Part shown: positions 46,501 through 58,107 of the stretch, piece by piece
Layout: every line of letters starts with the position of its first letter
Numbering within the stretch: position 1 is the first letter of the stretch
Assembly: GCF_000974985.2 (NCBI RefSeq)
Contig: NZ_LAVA02000020.1
Location: 1 to 64,000 of the forward strand
Direction of reading: 5' to 3'
Length of the DNA stretch: 64,000 nucleotides
Origin: Streptomyces mangrovisoli
GTDB taxonomy: Bacteria; Actinomycetota; Actinomycetes; Streptomycetales; Streptomycetaceae
Position numbers and translations under genes: made by a program
Notes under the pieces: generated by a model
The model's input: the letters and a program-made list of their open reading frames with translations, nothing else
What the model was told of the DNA's origin: nothing
The model's database searches: none

Positions 46501-46547
46501 CTCCGGAATTGAAAAGCCATGGGGCGCGCTAGACTCCAAAGTCAGTG

Positions 46548-46557
46548 AACAACTGTT
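46548..46557. promoter_or_regulatory. TetR operator candidate O2
   Basis: The second AACAACTGTT, within AGTGAACAACTGTTAC. It lies just downstream of a TAGACT hexamer (46530-46535) that could be the -10 for the rightward genes, so a bound repressor would cover their start site. Confidence 0.6.
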
Positions 46558-46599
46558 ACTACAAGCGTTCACCGAAACTTATGGAGGGGGATCCATCCC

Positions 46600-46767
46600 A
46601 TGCTGTTCCTCGTCGCCGCGCTGATGCTGTTCGGCGTCGTGCTGGGCACCGTGGCGCACGCGCCGCTGCCCGTCACGGCCGCCTTCGCCGCCGTCATCGC
46701 CGTGTGGCTCGCCGTCTTCGCCCTCCGCGAGCGGCACGCCCGTCGTCGCCGCACCCCGGCGAACTGA
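46600..46767 (+). CDS. Small membrane protein (55 aa)
   Basis: ATG 46600 opens MLFLVAALMLFGVVLG; two hydrophobic helices (residues 1-18 and about 23-43) are followed by a basic tail (RERHARRRRTPAN). GGAGGGGG lies about ten bases upstream. Third positions are nearly all G/C. No family recognised. It is the first gene after the TetR operators and probably shares a transcript with the next small membrane protein, 89 bp on. Confidence 0.72.
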   Translation: MLFLVAALMLFGVVLGTVAHAPLPVTAAFAAVIAVWLAVFALRERHARRRRTPAN

Positions 46768-46856
46768 GCGCCCGCCACGGCCCGTTCGTCGCCGGCGCCG
46801 GCCGCCTCGCCGCCCGGCCCGACCCAGTCCGTCACGACACACAGGAGCTGAGCACG

Positions 46857-47132
46857 ATGCACCTCACCGCACCCGCCGACGGCCGCACCGCCGTCACCCG
46901 CCCCCGGGACGCCGACGGCATGGCCGTCGCCTCCTTCATCCTCGGCCTTGTCGGCCTGCTGGTCCTGAACGTCTTCCTCGGCCCGATCGCCATCGCGCTG
47001 GCCGGCGTGGCGCTCTGGCGCGGCACCGGACGCCGCGGCCGCGCCCTGCTGGGCCTGGGCCTCGGCGTCGCCGACCTGGCCGTCCTGCTGATCGCCATGC
47101 AGGTGTCCCACTCCGTGTCGTGGAGCCTGTGA
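46857..47132 (+). CDS. DUF4190-type small membrane protein (91 aa)
   Basis: ATG 46857 has AGGAG upstream. A polar N-terminus (20 residues), then MAVASFILGLVGLLVLNVFLGPIAIALAGVALWRGTGRRGRALLGLGLGV-type sequence split over two helices, the pattern of DUF4190 domains. Function unknown. It probably forms a TetR-controlled unit with the 55-aa protein upstream. Confidence 0.78.
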   Translation: MHLTAPADGRTAVTRPRDADGMAVASFILGLVGLLVLNVFLGPIAIALAGVALWRGTGRRGRALLGLGLGVADLAVLLIAMQVSHSVSWSL

Positions 47133-47261
47133 GCCGCCGCCGCGGATGAGCGCGGACGAGCGCCGACGGCTGACGCCCCGAGGACGACGGGGCACGGCCG
47201 CCGCCCAGGTCCGCACGCACCGACGGGCCGCGCCGGACAGCCCCGTAGAATCGGGCGCACC

Positions 47262-48425
47262 ATGGCTTACCTCGACCACGCCGCGACCACCCCGATGCTC
47301 CCGGAGGCGGCAGAGGCGCTGACCGCCGCGCTGAGCGTCACCGGCAACGCCTCCTCCCTCCACGCAGCCGGCCGCGCGGCCCGCCGCAGGGTCGAGGAGT
47401 CCCGCGAGGCGCTCGCCGAAGCGCTCGGGGCCCGCCCCAGCGAGGTGGTGTTCACCTCGGGCGGCACCGAGGCCGACAACCTCGCCGTCAAGGGCCTGTA
47501 CTGGTCCCGCCGGGACGCCGACCCGCGCCGCACCCGCGTCCTCGCCAGCCCCGTCGAGCACCACGCCGTGCTCGACGCCGTGCACTGGCTCGGCGAACAC
47601 GAGGGCGCCACCGTCGAGTACCTGCCCGTCGACTCCCACGGCCGCGTCCACCCCGACGCGCTGCGCGAGGCGATCGCCCGCGACCCCGGATCGGTCGCGC
47701 TCGCCACCGTCATGTGGGCGAACAACGAGATCGGCACCGTCCTCCCGGTCCGCGAACTCGCCGAAGCGGCCGCCGAGTTCGAGATCCCGCTGCACTCCGA
47801 CGCGGTCCAGGCGTTCGGCCAGGTGCCGGTCGACTTCGGCACCTCGGGGCTCGCCGCGATGACCGTCTCCGGCCACAAGATCGGCGGCCCGTACGGCATC
47901 GGCGCCCTGCTGCTGGGCCGCGCTTACACCCCGGTGCCCGTGCTGCACGGCGGAGGCCAGGAGCGGCACGTGCGCTCCGGCACCCTCGACGTGCCCGCGA
48001 TCGCCTCCTTCGCCGTCGCCGGCCGCCTCGCCGCCGAGCAGCGCGCGTGGTTCGCCCGTGAGATCGGCGCCCTGCGCGACGCGCTCGTCGACGCCGTCCG
48101 TACGGCCGTACCGGACGCGATCCTCGGCGGCGACCCGGTCGACCGCCTCCCGGCGAACGCGCACTTCACCTTCCCCGGCTGCGAGGGCGACTCCCTGCTG
48201 CTGCTCCTCGACGCGCAGGGCATCGAGTGCTCCACCGGGTCCGCCTGCACCGCCGGGGTGGCCCAGCCCAGCCATGTGCTGCTCGCCACCGGCACCGATC
48301 CGGACCTGGCCCGCGGCACGCTCCGCTTCTCCCTCGGTCACACCTCCACCGAGGCCGACGTCGACGCGCTCGCCAAGGCCATCGGCCCCGCGGTCGAGCG
48401 CGCCCGAGCCGCGGGGCTCACCTGA
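47262..48425 (+). CDS. Cysteine desulfurase (IscS/NifS family, 387 aa)
   Basis: PLP enzyme moving sulfur from cysteine onto its own Cys. The PLP lysine is near K206 in [10 protein letters not shown]; the persulfide Cys is in the [11 protein letters not shown] loop near 323-328. N-terminal [10 protein letters not shown] is typical. TAGAAT at 47245-47250 is a good -10, 11 bp before the ATG; no ribosome site is visible. The likely acceptor MnmA is encoded ~2.5 kb on, so it should supply sulfur for tRNA 2-thiouridine, and possibly other uses. Confidence 0.93.
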   Translation: MAYLDHAATTPMLPEAAEALTAALSVTGNASSLHAAGRAARRRVEESREALAEALGARPSEVVFTSGGTEADNLAVKGLYWSRRDADPRRTRVLASPVEHHAVLDAVHWLGEHEGATVEYLPVDSHGRVHPDALREAIARDPGSVALATVMWANNEIGTVLPVRELAEAAAEFEIPLHSDAVQAFGQVPVDFGTSGLAAMTVSGHKIGGPYGIGALLLGRAYTPVPVLHGGGQERHVRSGTLDVPAIASFAVAGRLAAEQRAWFAREIGALRDALVDAVRTAVPDAILGGDPVDRLPANAHFTFPGCEGDSLLLLLDAQGIECSTGSACTAGVAQPSHVLLATGTDPDLARGTLRFSLGHTSTEADVDALAKAIGPAVERARAAGLT

Positions 48426-48431
48426 GGACGC

Positions 48432-49967
48432 CTAACCCTCCGTCACCATGAGGGAGGCCATCATCCCTTCGTCCTCGTGCTGCAGCAGATGGCAGTGGAG
48501 CATGTACATGTAGGTGTCGTCGGCGAAGTCGGTGAACTCCATCGCGATCTCGATCGAACCGCCGCCGACCACCTCGTAGGTGTCGTACCAGCCGAGCTGC
48601 ACCCCGCTGGGATCGTCGCCGTTGACGGAGATCAGCTGGAACGGCACGTCGTGCAGGTGGAAGGAGTGCTCCAGCTGCGTGCCGTTCTTGACCGTCCAGA
48701 TCTCCTTGGACCCGAGCGTGGTGCTGATCATCTCCATGGCGGACATGCTCGTCCCCGCCTTGCCGTCGATCAGCATCGTCGTGCCGCTCTGGCCGAGCGT
48801 GATCGTCCGGGCGGTGAAGTCGGAGGTGTCGTACCGGTCGATCGTCCTGAGCGTGCCCGGCAGGTCGTCCGGGGTGTCCGAGCCGCCCGCGGTGACGGTC
48901 AGGAAGTCGTAGGTGCCGCTGCCGCCGCGCACCCAGCCGGTGGTGATCACCGCCTGGAGGGTCACGTCGTCGGTGAGGTCCATGACCACCTCGGCGCGGG
49001 CGCCGGCCACCAGCCGCACGGTGGTCACCTCGGCGGGTTCGGCGAGATAGCCCTGGTCGGAGGCGATCTGTGTCATCGTGCCGCCGTCGCTGCGCTGGAC
49101 GGTGATGATGTCGGACGGCGACGCGTTCAGCAGCCGGAACCGGTTGCGGGTCTTCGTGGCCGCGAAGGTGAGCGTGGTGTCGTCGACGTTCGCGCCGTTG
49201 CACAGCACCGGGTAGACGAGCCCGTTGCCCAGATATCCGGTGAGGTCGTACTTGATGTCGCCCGCGGTGTCGGACGCCAGGCACTGGAGGATGACCGGGA
49301 TGTCGTCGACGCCGTAGTCGCCGGGCAGCGCCGCCGACGTGTCCGTGTCGTCCTCGACGATGATCATTCCCGCGAGGCCGTGCACGGCCTGCTCGGCCGT
49401 GGTGCCGAGGGCGTGCGGGTGGTACCAGAGCGTCTTGGCCTCGTCCTTCACCTCGAAGGTGGGGGCCCAGGTCGTGCCGTCGGCGAAGGCCAGCTGGGGG
49501 CCGCCGTCCGACGCGGCCGGGACATGCGCCCCGTGGAAGTGGACGGTGGTGTCCGCGCCGAGGCTGTTGGTGATGTTGAGCAGGACGGTGTCCCCGCTGG
49601 TCCATTTCATCGTCGGGCCGAGGAACGCCTGGTTGTAGCCCATGGTGGAGCTGGTCACGCCGCTGACCACCTCGCTCGTGCCGGTCCGCGCCTCCAGGGT
49701 GAAGGTGGTGGTGCCGTCGGAGGCGGTGCCCTCCAGGAGGTCGGGCACGGGGAGCGTGCCGGTGGCCGCGGACGCCTTGCCGCCTCCGCCGCCGAGCACG
49801 GTGAAGGCCGTGCCGGCCGCCCCTACCGCGGCCAGGCCCAGTCCGATCGTGCCGCCGAGGAACCTGCGCCGGTGCAGACCCTTGCCGCGCCCGCCGCCGC
49901 GGGCCTTCGCGTTCTCGTGCTCGCCGCTTGCGCCCGGAGTCGAACCGGGCCCTGTGGTGTCAGCCAT
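48432..49967 (-). CDS. Multicopper oxidase, Tat-exported (CueO/laccase-like, 511 aa)
   Basis: A twin-Arg signal (RRRFLGGTIGLGLA, about residues 33-60) sends the folded enzyme out. Three cupredoxin domains carry all copper motifs: HFHGAHVP, WYHPHALG, HSFHLHDVPF and HCHLLQHEDEGMM, so the trinuclear centre and the type 1 site (Met ligand) are intact. It should oxidise Cu(I), phenols or metals with oxygen. ATG 49967 is chosen; its ribosome site is weak. It is transcribed against the flanking desulfurase and mnmA genes, a likely insertion into that pair. Confidence 0.93.
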   Translation of the reverse strand: MADTTGPGSTPGASGEHENAKARGGGRGKGLHRRRFLGGTIGLGLAAVGAAGTAFTVLGGGGGKASAATGTLPVPDLLEGTASDGTTTFTLEARTGTSEVVSGVTSSTMGYNQAFLGPTMKWTSGDTVLLNITNSLGADTTVHFHGAHVPAASDGGPQLAFADGTTWAPTFEVKDEAKTLWYHPHALGTTAEQAVHGLAGMIIVEDDTDTSAALPGDYGVDDIPVILQCLASDTAGDIKYDLTGYLGNGLVYPVLCNGANVDDTTLTFAATKTRNRFRLLNASPSDIITVQRSDGGTMTQIASDQGYLAEPAEVTTVRLVAGARAEVVMDLTDDVTLQAVITTGWVRGGSGTYDFLTVTAGGSDTPDDLPGTLRTIDRYDTSDFTARTITLGQSGTTMLIDGKAGTSMSAMEMISTTLGSKEIWTVKNGTQLEHSFHLHDVPFQLISVNGDDPSGVQLGWYDTYEVVGGGSIEIAMEFTDFADDTYMYMLHCHLLQHEDEGMMASLMVTEG

Positions 49968-50254
49968 GGCCCGGGATGCTCGGCGCGGGGTCTGTGCGGG
50001 AACTGGGCCGGAGATGGGAGCGGGCCCGGCGCGCTGTGAAGCCGCCGTGACCCGCGCGAGGGCGTCAACTCCCGAGAGATAAAGGCGAGTTAAAGCGCCG
50101 CAGGTTGCCTGCCGGGGTCGGAGCACATCGGACACGGGGGGCGCGGGCGCGGCTCATAGGCAATTCGGGGTGTGATCCGGGTCACTCCGTACGGGGCTTG
50201 TTCGGGACTCCGTACGGTCCTGTGCGCAGGCCCTCCGCCGCCCCCCGCGGCCGG

Positions 50255-50902
50255 TCAGCCGTGGGCCCGGCGGGTCAGCTTCAGGTAGCGGTCCCAGTCC
50301 CAGTAGCGCCCCGGGTCGGTGTGGTCCGTGCCCGGCACCTCCGCGTGGCCGACGACGTGCTCACGGTCCACGGGTATGCCGTAGCGCCGGCAGACCGTGG
50401 CCGTCAGCCGCGCCGACGCCGCGTACATCGCGTCCGTGAAGGACGACGCCCGGTCCACGAAGCCCACGTGCTCGACGCCCACGCTCCGCTCGTTCCAGGA
50501 GCGGTTGCCCGTGTGGAAGGCCACGTCCAGCTCGCGCACCATCTGCGTCACCCCGCCGTCCGCGCGCACCACGTAGTGCGCCGCGGCCTGGTGCGCCGGG
50601 TCCTGGAACACCTCGACCGTGCCGCCGTAGCCGCCCTGCGTGACGTGGACGACGACCCGGTCCACCGCGTAGTCGGCCGGCCGGTTCGCGTGCCGGTAGT
50701 TGGCCGGCGAGGCCGGTATCCACCGCGCGCCCGGGAAGTCCACCGCGCCCGGCACCCGCGGCTTCTCCGCCACCGACGGGCGCCCGCGCAGCCGCGTCAG
50801 CGCCTCGTGCGCGAGGCCGGCCCCGGCCAGCACGGCGCCGCCGATCAGCACCGCCCGCCGCGTCTGCCCACCGCCCGCCGCACCCGCCTGTGTCGCCCCC
50901 AT
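50255..50902 (-). CDS. N-acetylmuramoyl-L-alanine amidase (Ami_2/type 2, 215 aa)
   Basis: A twin-Arg-like signal ([16 protein letters not shown]) precedes an amidase_2 domain. Zinc-binding His residues are in VVHVTQGG, with the distal [23 protein letters not shown] block; GVEHVGF is also typical. It should cut the bond between MurNAc and the stem peptide. ATG 50902 has no strong ribosome site. It is divergent from mnmA with a 60-bp gap and lies in the same direction as the multicopper oxidase, 287 bp upstream of it. Confidence 0.87.
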   Translation of the reverse strand: MGATQAGAAGGGQTRRAVLIGGAVLAGAGLAHEALTRLRGRPSVAEKPRVPGAVDFPGARWIPASPANYRHANRPADYAVDRVVVHVTQGGYGGTVEVFQDPAHQAAAHYVVRADGGVTQMVRELDVAFHTGNRSWNERSVGVEHVGFVDRASSFTDAMYAASARLTATVCRRYGIPVDREHVVGHAEVPGTDHTDPGRYWDWDRYLKLTRRAHG

Positions 50903-50962
50903 GTGATCGTCAACGCATATCCGGGGGACCCGGTTCCCGCGCCCCCGTACCCTGGAAGGGCT

Positions 50963-52093
50963 ATGACTGACACCCCGCAGCGCACCCGCCCCCTCCGCGT
51001 CCTCGCCGCCATGTCGGGCGGCGTCGACTCCGCCGTCGCCGCCGCGCGCGCGGCCGAGGCCGGTCACGACGTGACCGGCGTCCACCTCGCGCTCTCCGCG
51101 AACCCCCAGTCCTTCCGCACGGGCGCCCGGGGCTGTTGCACCATCGAGGACTCCCGCGACGCGCGCCGCGCCGCCGACGTCATCGGCATCCCGTTCTACG
51201 TCTGGGACCTCGCCGACCGCTTCCGCGAGGACGTGGTCGAGGACTTCGTCGCCGAGTACGAGGCCGGCCGCACCCCCAACCCCTGCCTGCGCTGCAACGA
51301 GAAGATCAAGTTCGCCGCGCTGCTGGACAAGGCGCTCGCCCTCGGCTTCGACGCGGTGTGCACCGGCCACTACGCGAAGGTCGTCACCCTCGCCGACGGC
51401 ACCCGCGAGCTGCACCGCGCCTCCGACATGGCCAAGGACCAGTCCTACGTCCTCGGCGTCCTCGACGACCGCCAGCTCGCGCACGCGCTGTTCCCGCTCG
51501 GCGACACGGTCACCACCAAGGAGGAGATCCGCGCGGAGGCCGAGCGGCGCGGCCTCGCCGTCGCCAAGAAGCCCGACTCGCACGACATCTGCTTCATCGC
51601 CGACGGCGACACCCAGGGCTTCCTCGCGTCCCGCCTCGGCAAGGCCGAGGGCGACATCGTCGACGAGTCCGGCGCCAAGGTCGGCTCCCACGAGGGGGCC
51701 TACGGCTTCACCATCGGGCAGCGCAAGGGCCTGCGCATCGGCACCCCCGCCGCCGACGGCAAGCCGCGCTACGTCCTGGACATCTCCCCGGTGACCAACA
51801 CGGTGACGGTCGGCCCGGCCGCCGCCCTCGACGTCACCGGCCTGACCGCCATCCGGCCCCGGTGGTGCGGCACGGCTCCGGCGGGCCCCGGCCGCTACAC
51901 CGCCCAGCTGCGCGCCCACGGCGGCGAGACCGAGGTGACCGCGGAACTGGTCGACGGCACCCTGGAGGTCACGTTCACCGAGCCGGTGCGCGGGGTCGCC
52001 CCCGGACAGGCGGTCGTGCTGTACGACGGCACGCGCGTGGTCGGCTCGGCGACGATCGCGACGACGGCCCGGGCGACGACCGCCCACGCCTGA
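50963..52093 (+). CDS. mnmA: tRNA-specific 2-thiouridylase MnmA (376 aa)
   Basis: It thiolates U34 of tRNA-Lys, -Glu and -Gln. The PP-loop is [12 protein letters not shown]; the catalytic Cys lie in [12 protein letters not shown] and [25 protein letters not shown] marks the next domain. It takes sulfur from the cysteine desulfurase upstream, from which it is separated by two reversed genes. ATG 50963 is preceded by GGAAGG. TACCCT at 50949-50954 could be its -10. Confidence 0.96.
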   Translation: MTDTPQRTRPLRVLAAMSGGVDSAVAAARAAEAGHDVTGVHLALSANPQSFRTGARGCCTIEDSRDARRAADVIGIPFYVWDLADRFREDVVEDFVAEYEAGRTPNPCLRCNEKIKFAALLDKALALGFDAVCTGHYAKVVTLADGTRELHRASDMAKDQSYVLGVLDDRQLAHALFPLGDTVTTKEEIRAEAERRGLAVAKKPDSHDICFIADGDTQGFLASRLGKAEGDIVDESGAKVGSHEGAYGFTIGQRKGLRIGTPAADGKPRYVLDISPVTNTVTVGPAAALDVTGLTAIRPRWCGTAPAGPGRYTAQLRAHGGETEVTAELVDGTLEVTFTEPVRGVAPGQAVVLYDGTRVVGSATIATTARATTAHA

Positions 52094-52114
52094 CCCGGCG
52101 CGCGCCCGCCCCCG

Positions 52115-52894
52115 CTACGACCCGAAGAACTCCGCCAGGACCGGCGCCAGCACGCTCGGGTCGACCCGGTGGGTCTGCCCCTCCAGGGTGCGCAGGGTGC
52201 CCCGCGGCACCGCCTCGGCGACCAGCCGCGCGGCCTCTCGCATCCACGCGGGGCTCGCGCCGCCCGCGACCGCCAGGACCGGCACGTCCACGGCCGCCAG
52301 CCGGTCGCCGGGCACCCGCCCGCCGGCCATCACGGCGTCGTCGTAGGCCAAGGTGGGCGCGACCGCCTCCATGCCCTCCCACATCGGGGAGGTGCGTGCG
52401 CCCTGGATCATCTCCTCGGCCATCCCCGTGGAGCGCAGGAACAGCTCGACCGCGTCCCCGCGCCGCCCCTCCGCGAGCGCGGCGGTCAGCCGCCCGGTGT
52501 AGACGGCGCGTTCCCGGGCCGCCTCCTCGGTGACCGCGAACGGCGGCTCGTACACCGCCACCTGACGCACCGGCAGCCCGCTCGCCGCCGCCTCCAGGAC
52601 GAGCGCCCCGCCGGACGACATGCCGTACAGGGACGCCTCGCCGCCCACCGCCTCGATCAGCGCCGCGAGGTCCTCGACCTCCCGCTCGACCGCGTAGGGC
52701 GCCGTGTCACCGCTCTCGCCGCGGCCCCTGCGGTCGTGCACCACGACCGTGAACCGCTCCGACAGGGGCCCGGCGAGGGGCGCCACCGTGCCGCCGGTGG
52801 ACATGGCGCCGCTCACCAGGACGACCGCGGGGCCCTGCCCCGTGACGCCGTACGCGAGCGAGGTGCCGTCGCGCGAAATCGTCTTCTTCTCCAT
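52115..52894 (-). CDS. Alpha/beta hydrolase (259 aa)
   Basis: Alpha/beta-hydrolase fold with nucleophile Ser in YGMSSGGAL, oxyanion region LVSGAMSTGG, RRGRGESGDT, and His in GQTHRVD. It is small and cytosolic. ATG 52894 has an AGGGG stretch upstream. Its stop is 22 bp from the convergent mnmA stop. The substrate is unknown. Confidence 0.87.
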   Translation of the reverse strand: MEKKTISRDGTSLAYGVTGQGPAVVLVSGAMSTGGTVAPLAGPLSERFTVVVHDRRGRGESGDTAPYAVEREVEDLAALIEAVGGEASLYGMSSGGALVLEAAASGLPVRQVAVYEPPFAVTEEAARERAVYTGRLTAALAEGRRGDAVELFLRSTGMAEEMIQGARTSPMWEGMEAVAPTLAYDDAVMAGGRVPGDRLAAVDVPVLAVAGGASPAWMREAARLVAEAVPRGTLRTLEGQTHRVDPSVLAPVLAEFFGS

Positions 52895-52932
52895 GCCCCT
52901 GGAGACTGCCACCGGGCAGGGAGGTCATCGCC

Positions 52933-53256
52933 TCACGACACGTCCGGTTCGTAGAAGCACAGGTGGTCCTTGATGGCCGCGACGTCCGGCTTCGGGTCGG
53001 GATAGCTCCACACCAGATCCGGCGCGCCGGGCGCCGACCAGTAGGACGCGGTGCCCTTGAACGGGCAGTACGTGTGGGTGTCGGAGGGGGTGAGGAGGTC
53101 GAGGCGCACGTCCTCGGCCGGGAGGTAGTAGCGCGGCGGACAGCCCGTCTCGCGCAGCACCAGGGCGCGGTCGCTCTCCGCGAGGACCTGCTCGCCGTGC
53201 ACCACGCGCACGTGCCGGTCGCCCTGCTCGATGGTGATCGTGTGGCCTTGGGTCAT
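52933..53256 (-). CDS. DUF427 domain protein (107 aa)
   Basis: A complete DUF427 domain: RVVHGEQVLAESDRALVLRETG, PPRYYLPAEDVR, THTYCPFKGTASYWS and a C-terminal AIKDHLCFY. It is a small soluble protein whose biochemical role is not established. ATG 53256 has no evident ribosome site. It lies 38 bp upstream of the hydrolase gene in the same direction, so they may be co-transcribed. Confidence 0.88.
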   Translation of the reverse strand: MTQGHTITIEQGDRHVRVVHGEQVLAESDRALVLRETGCPPRYYLPAEDVRLDLLTPSDTHTYCPFKGTASYWSAPGAPDLVWSYPDPKPDVAAIKDHLCFYEPDVS

Positions 53257-53306
53257 GCAGGGGAAGCACGCGCGGGCCCGCGGTTCTTCCCGCGTACGGT
53301 GGTCGC

Positions 53307-53846
53307 ATGCGTATCTGTGTCTTCCTCTCCGCCGCCGACCTCGACGACCGCTACACCGTTCCCGCCCGGCAGTTCGCCGAACTGCTCGGCAAGGGCGGCC
53401 ACACGCTCGTGTGGGGCGGCTCCGACGTCGGGCTGATGAAGGTCGTCGCGGACGGCGTGCAGGAGGCCGGCGGGCGGCTGTGCGGGGTGTCCGTGGACTT
53501 CCTCTCCGCGAAGGCCCGCGCGGGCGCCGACGAGATGGTGGTCGCCAAGGACCTCGCCGAGCGCAAGCGGCTGCTCCTGGAGAAGGCCGACGCCGTGGTC
53601 GTCATGGTCGGCGGCACCGGCACCCTCGACGAGGCCACCGAGATCCTGGAGCTGAAGAAGCACGGCCACACCGAGAAGCCGGTCGTCCTGCTGAACACCG
53701 CGGGCTTCTACGACGGCCTCAAGGAGCAGTTCCGCCGGATGGACGCCGAGGGCTTCCTGCCCCGCCCGCTGACCGAGCTGGTCTTCTTCGCGGAGGAGCC
53801 GGTGGGCGCGCTGGCGTACCTGGAGGAGAGCCAGGGCATCGTCTGA
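53307..53846 (+). CDS. LOG-family protein (TIGR00730, cytokinin riboside 5'-phosphate phosphoribohydrolase-like, 179 aa)
   Basis: Rossmann-like LOG fold: WGGSDVGLMKVVADG and GGTGTLDEATEILELKKHG (the PGGxGTxxE variant), with Arg/Lys near ERKRLLLEKAD. Members split nucleoside monophosphates into base and ribose 5-phosphate. TACGGT at 53295-53300 ends six bases before the ATG and no ribosome site is visible, so the message is probably leaderless. It is divergent from the DUF427 gene with only 50 bp between. Confidence 0.87.
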   Translation: MRICVFLSAADLDDRYTVPARQFAELLGKGGHTLVWGGSDVGLMKVVADGVQEAGGRLCGVSVDFLSAKARAGADEMVVAKDLAERKRLLLEKADAVVVMVGGTGTLDEATEILELKKHGHTEKPVVLLNTAGFYDGLKEQFRRMDAEGFLPRPLTELVFFAEEPVGALAYLEESQGIV

Positions 53847-53907
53847 GCGGGGTCCCGGGGAGAGCCGGGGCGCCGGACCGGTGCCCGATGATGCGAGCAT
53901 GGCCGTC

Positions 53908-54597
53908 ATGGCTACACATGTGATCACCGGGGCCGGCTCCGGCATCGGGGCCGCCGTGACGCGGCGGCTCCACGAGCGCGGGGACGACCTCGTGCTGCTC
54001 GCCCGCGACGCGGGCCGGGCCAAGGAGCTCGCGGCACGGTTCCCCGGCGCGCGCACTCTGGTCGGCGACCTCGCCGACCCGGACAAGCTGTCCTGGGCGT
54101 TCTCCCACCAGAGCCTCCCGGACCGGGTGGACTCGCTGCTGCACGTCGCCGGGGTCGTCGACCTCGGGCCGGTCGGCGAGCTCACCCCGAAGTCCTGGCG
54201 CCACCAGCTGAACGTCAACCTGATCGCCCCGGCCGAGCTGACCCGGCACTTCCTGCCCACGCTGCGCGTCGCGCGCGGGCACGTCGTCTTCGTCAACTCC
54301 GGCGCGGGCCTGCGCGCGAACGCCGACTGGTCGGCCTACGCCGCCTCCAAGCACGGCCTGAAGGCGCTCGCCGACGCGCTGCGCGACGAGGAGCACGGCA
54401 ACGGGGTCCGCGTCACCTCCGTCTACCCCGGCCGCACCGCGAGCCCCATGCAGGCCAAGGTCCACCAGCAGGAGGGCAAGGAGTACGACGCCGCCGCGTG
54501 GATCGACCCGGAGTCCGTCGCGACGACCGTCCTCATGGCCCTCGACCTGCCCCGCGACGCCGAGGTCAACGACCTGACGGTGAGGCCGGGACGATGA
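53908..54597 (+). CDS. Short-chain dehydrogenase/reductase (229 aa)
   Basis: Rossmann motif TGAGSGIGAAV, cofactor loop LARDAGRAK, catalytic Ser in VFVNSGAG and YAASK active site. A classical SDR; the Arg after the second strand suggests NADP(H). The substrate is unknown. I start at ATG 53908 (MATHVITGAG), which gives the normal N-terminus; ATG 53899 and GTG 53881 are in frame. The stop overlaps the next start (ATGA). Confidence 0.87.
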   Translation: MATHVITGAGSGIGAAVTRRLHERGDDLVLLARDAGRAKELAARFPGARTLVGDLADPDKLSWAFSHQSLPDRVDSLLHVAGVVDLGPVGELTPKSWRHQLNVNLIAPAELTRHFLPTLRVARGHVVFVNSGAGLRANADWSAYAASKHGLKALADALRDEEHGNGVRVTSVYPGRTASPMQAKVHQQEGKEYDAAAWIDPESVATTVLMALDLPRDAEVNDLTVRPGR

Positions 54598-55640
54598 CCG
54601 CCGCCCCCGCGGGGGACCACCCCGCAGGAGACACCCCCGACGGGCCCGCGGCCGCCTTCGGCCCGGCCACCGGCGTCGGCTCCCTGCCCGGCGGCGACGC
54701 CCGCGAGGCCGCGAAGACCGCGACCGGCAGCTTCGAGGACTTCCCGTTCCTGCCCGAACTCCCGGCCCGGGGACCCGGCGCCGACATGATCGGACGCACC
54801 GCCGGGATGCTCGTCGAGCTGTACGCGCGCGTGGAGCCCAGCGGCTGGCGGCTCGGCGACCGGCCCGGCCGGGACACCCGGCGCGCCCGCTCCTGGCTCG
54901 GCGAGGACCTCGACGCGCTGGAGGAGTACACCCAGGGCTACGAGGGCCCGCTCAAGGTCCAGGCCGTCGGCCCCTGGACGCTCGCGGCCGCCCTGGAACT
55001 GCGCAACGGCGAGTCGGCCCTCTCCGACCCCGGCGCCTGCCGCGACCTCGCCGGCTCCCTCGCGGAGGGCCTGCGGCTGCACCTGGCGGAGGTCGCCCGC
55101 CGCGTCCCCGGCGCCCGCATCGTGCTCCAGCTCGACGAACCCTCCCTCACCGCCGTGCTGCGCGGCCAGGTGAGGACGGCCAGCGGCTACCGCACCCACC
55201 GCGCCGTGGACCGGCAGATCGTCGAGGCCGCCCTGCGCGACCTGGTCGCCCTGCACACCGACGGGCCCGTCGTGGTCCACTCCTGCGCGCCCGACGTGCC
55301 GTTCGCCCTGCTGCGCCGCTCCGGCGTCGCCGCCGTCTCCTTCGACTTCGGCCTTCTCACCGAGCGTGACGACGACGCGATCGGCGAGGCGGTGGAGGGC
55401 GGTACCCGGCTCTTCACCGGTGTCGTGCCGGGAGTGGACGGCCCATTGTCGGACCCGGCCGGTAGCGTCATGGGTGTCAGGACGTTGTGGCGCAGGCTGG
55501 GGCTGCGACCGGAGCTGCTCGCGGACGCGGTCACGGTGACCCCGGCGTGCGGACTCGCGGGGGCCTCTCCCGCGTACGCCCGCGCGGCGCTCGCCCACTG
55601 CGTCAAGGCGGCGAGATCCCTCGCGGACAACCCAGAGTAA
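54594..55640 (+). CDS. MetE-C-like protein (cobalamin-independent methionine synthase family, 348 aa)
   Basis: It corresponds to the C-terminal barrel of MetE only. Zinc ligands are visible: His and Cys in VVVHSCAPD and the late Cys in TPACGLAG; GVGSLPG at the start and QLDEPSLTAVL are also conserved. Such core proteins transfer methyl groups from unknown donors, not proven to use methyl-folate. ATG 54594 overlaps the SDR stop by 4 bp, and ligA begins 15 bp after its stop, so all three share a transcript. Confidence 0.86.
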   Translation: MTAAPAGDHPAGDTPDGPAAAFGPATGVGSLPGGDAREAAKTATGSFEDFPFLPELPARGPGADMIGRTAGMLVELYARVEPSGWRLGDRPGRDTRRARSWLGEDLDALEEYTQGYEGPLKVQAVGPWTLAAALELRNGESALSDPGACRDLAGSLAEGLRLHLAEVARRVPGARIVLQLDEPSLTAVLRGQVRTASGYRTHRAVDRQIVEAALRDLVALHTDGPVVVHSCAPDVPFALLRRSGVAAVSFDFGLLTERDDDAIGEAVEGGTRLFTGVVPGVDGPLSDPAGSVMGVRTLWRRLGLRPELLADAVTVTPACGLAGASPAYARAALAHCVKAARSLADNPE

Positions 55641-57848
<2,208 letters not shown>

Positions 57849-58107
57849 CGGTTGAAGTGCAGACGATCGGCGCATACCAGATGCATACGGGTGGGCGGGG
57901 CGCATTCGGGCAACCGTTGTCGACCGCTGCCCGAGGACGCCTTCTGCGGCCTACTGTTGAGATGTGCGGCTGCCGTGCCCAGCTGCGGTTGGGGCATCCC
58001 TGTGCTCTTGGTGGGCAAGGGGAAGGGTTTTCCAGCGCGGAGCCGTTGATGGATGTCGGGCATCTGGTCGCGTGGCGCGTGCGCCGCCGGCTGTGAGAGG
58101 GACGGGA
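57849..58107. other. ligA-rmdB intergenic region with possible small ORF
   Basis: It probably holds the rmdB promoter (TACTGT near 57951 is a possible -10). A 44-codon ORF, ATG 57962 to TGA 58096, ends 11 bp before the rmdB start. Only ~70% of its third positions are G/C and it matches no family I know, so I do not call it a gene, though it could be a coupled leader ORF. Confidence 0.4.

Noticed and set aside
57849..58107. A c-di-GMP riboswitch before rmdB
   Set aside because: None of the conserved GEMM words could be found in this leader.
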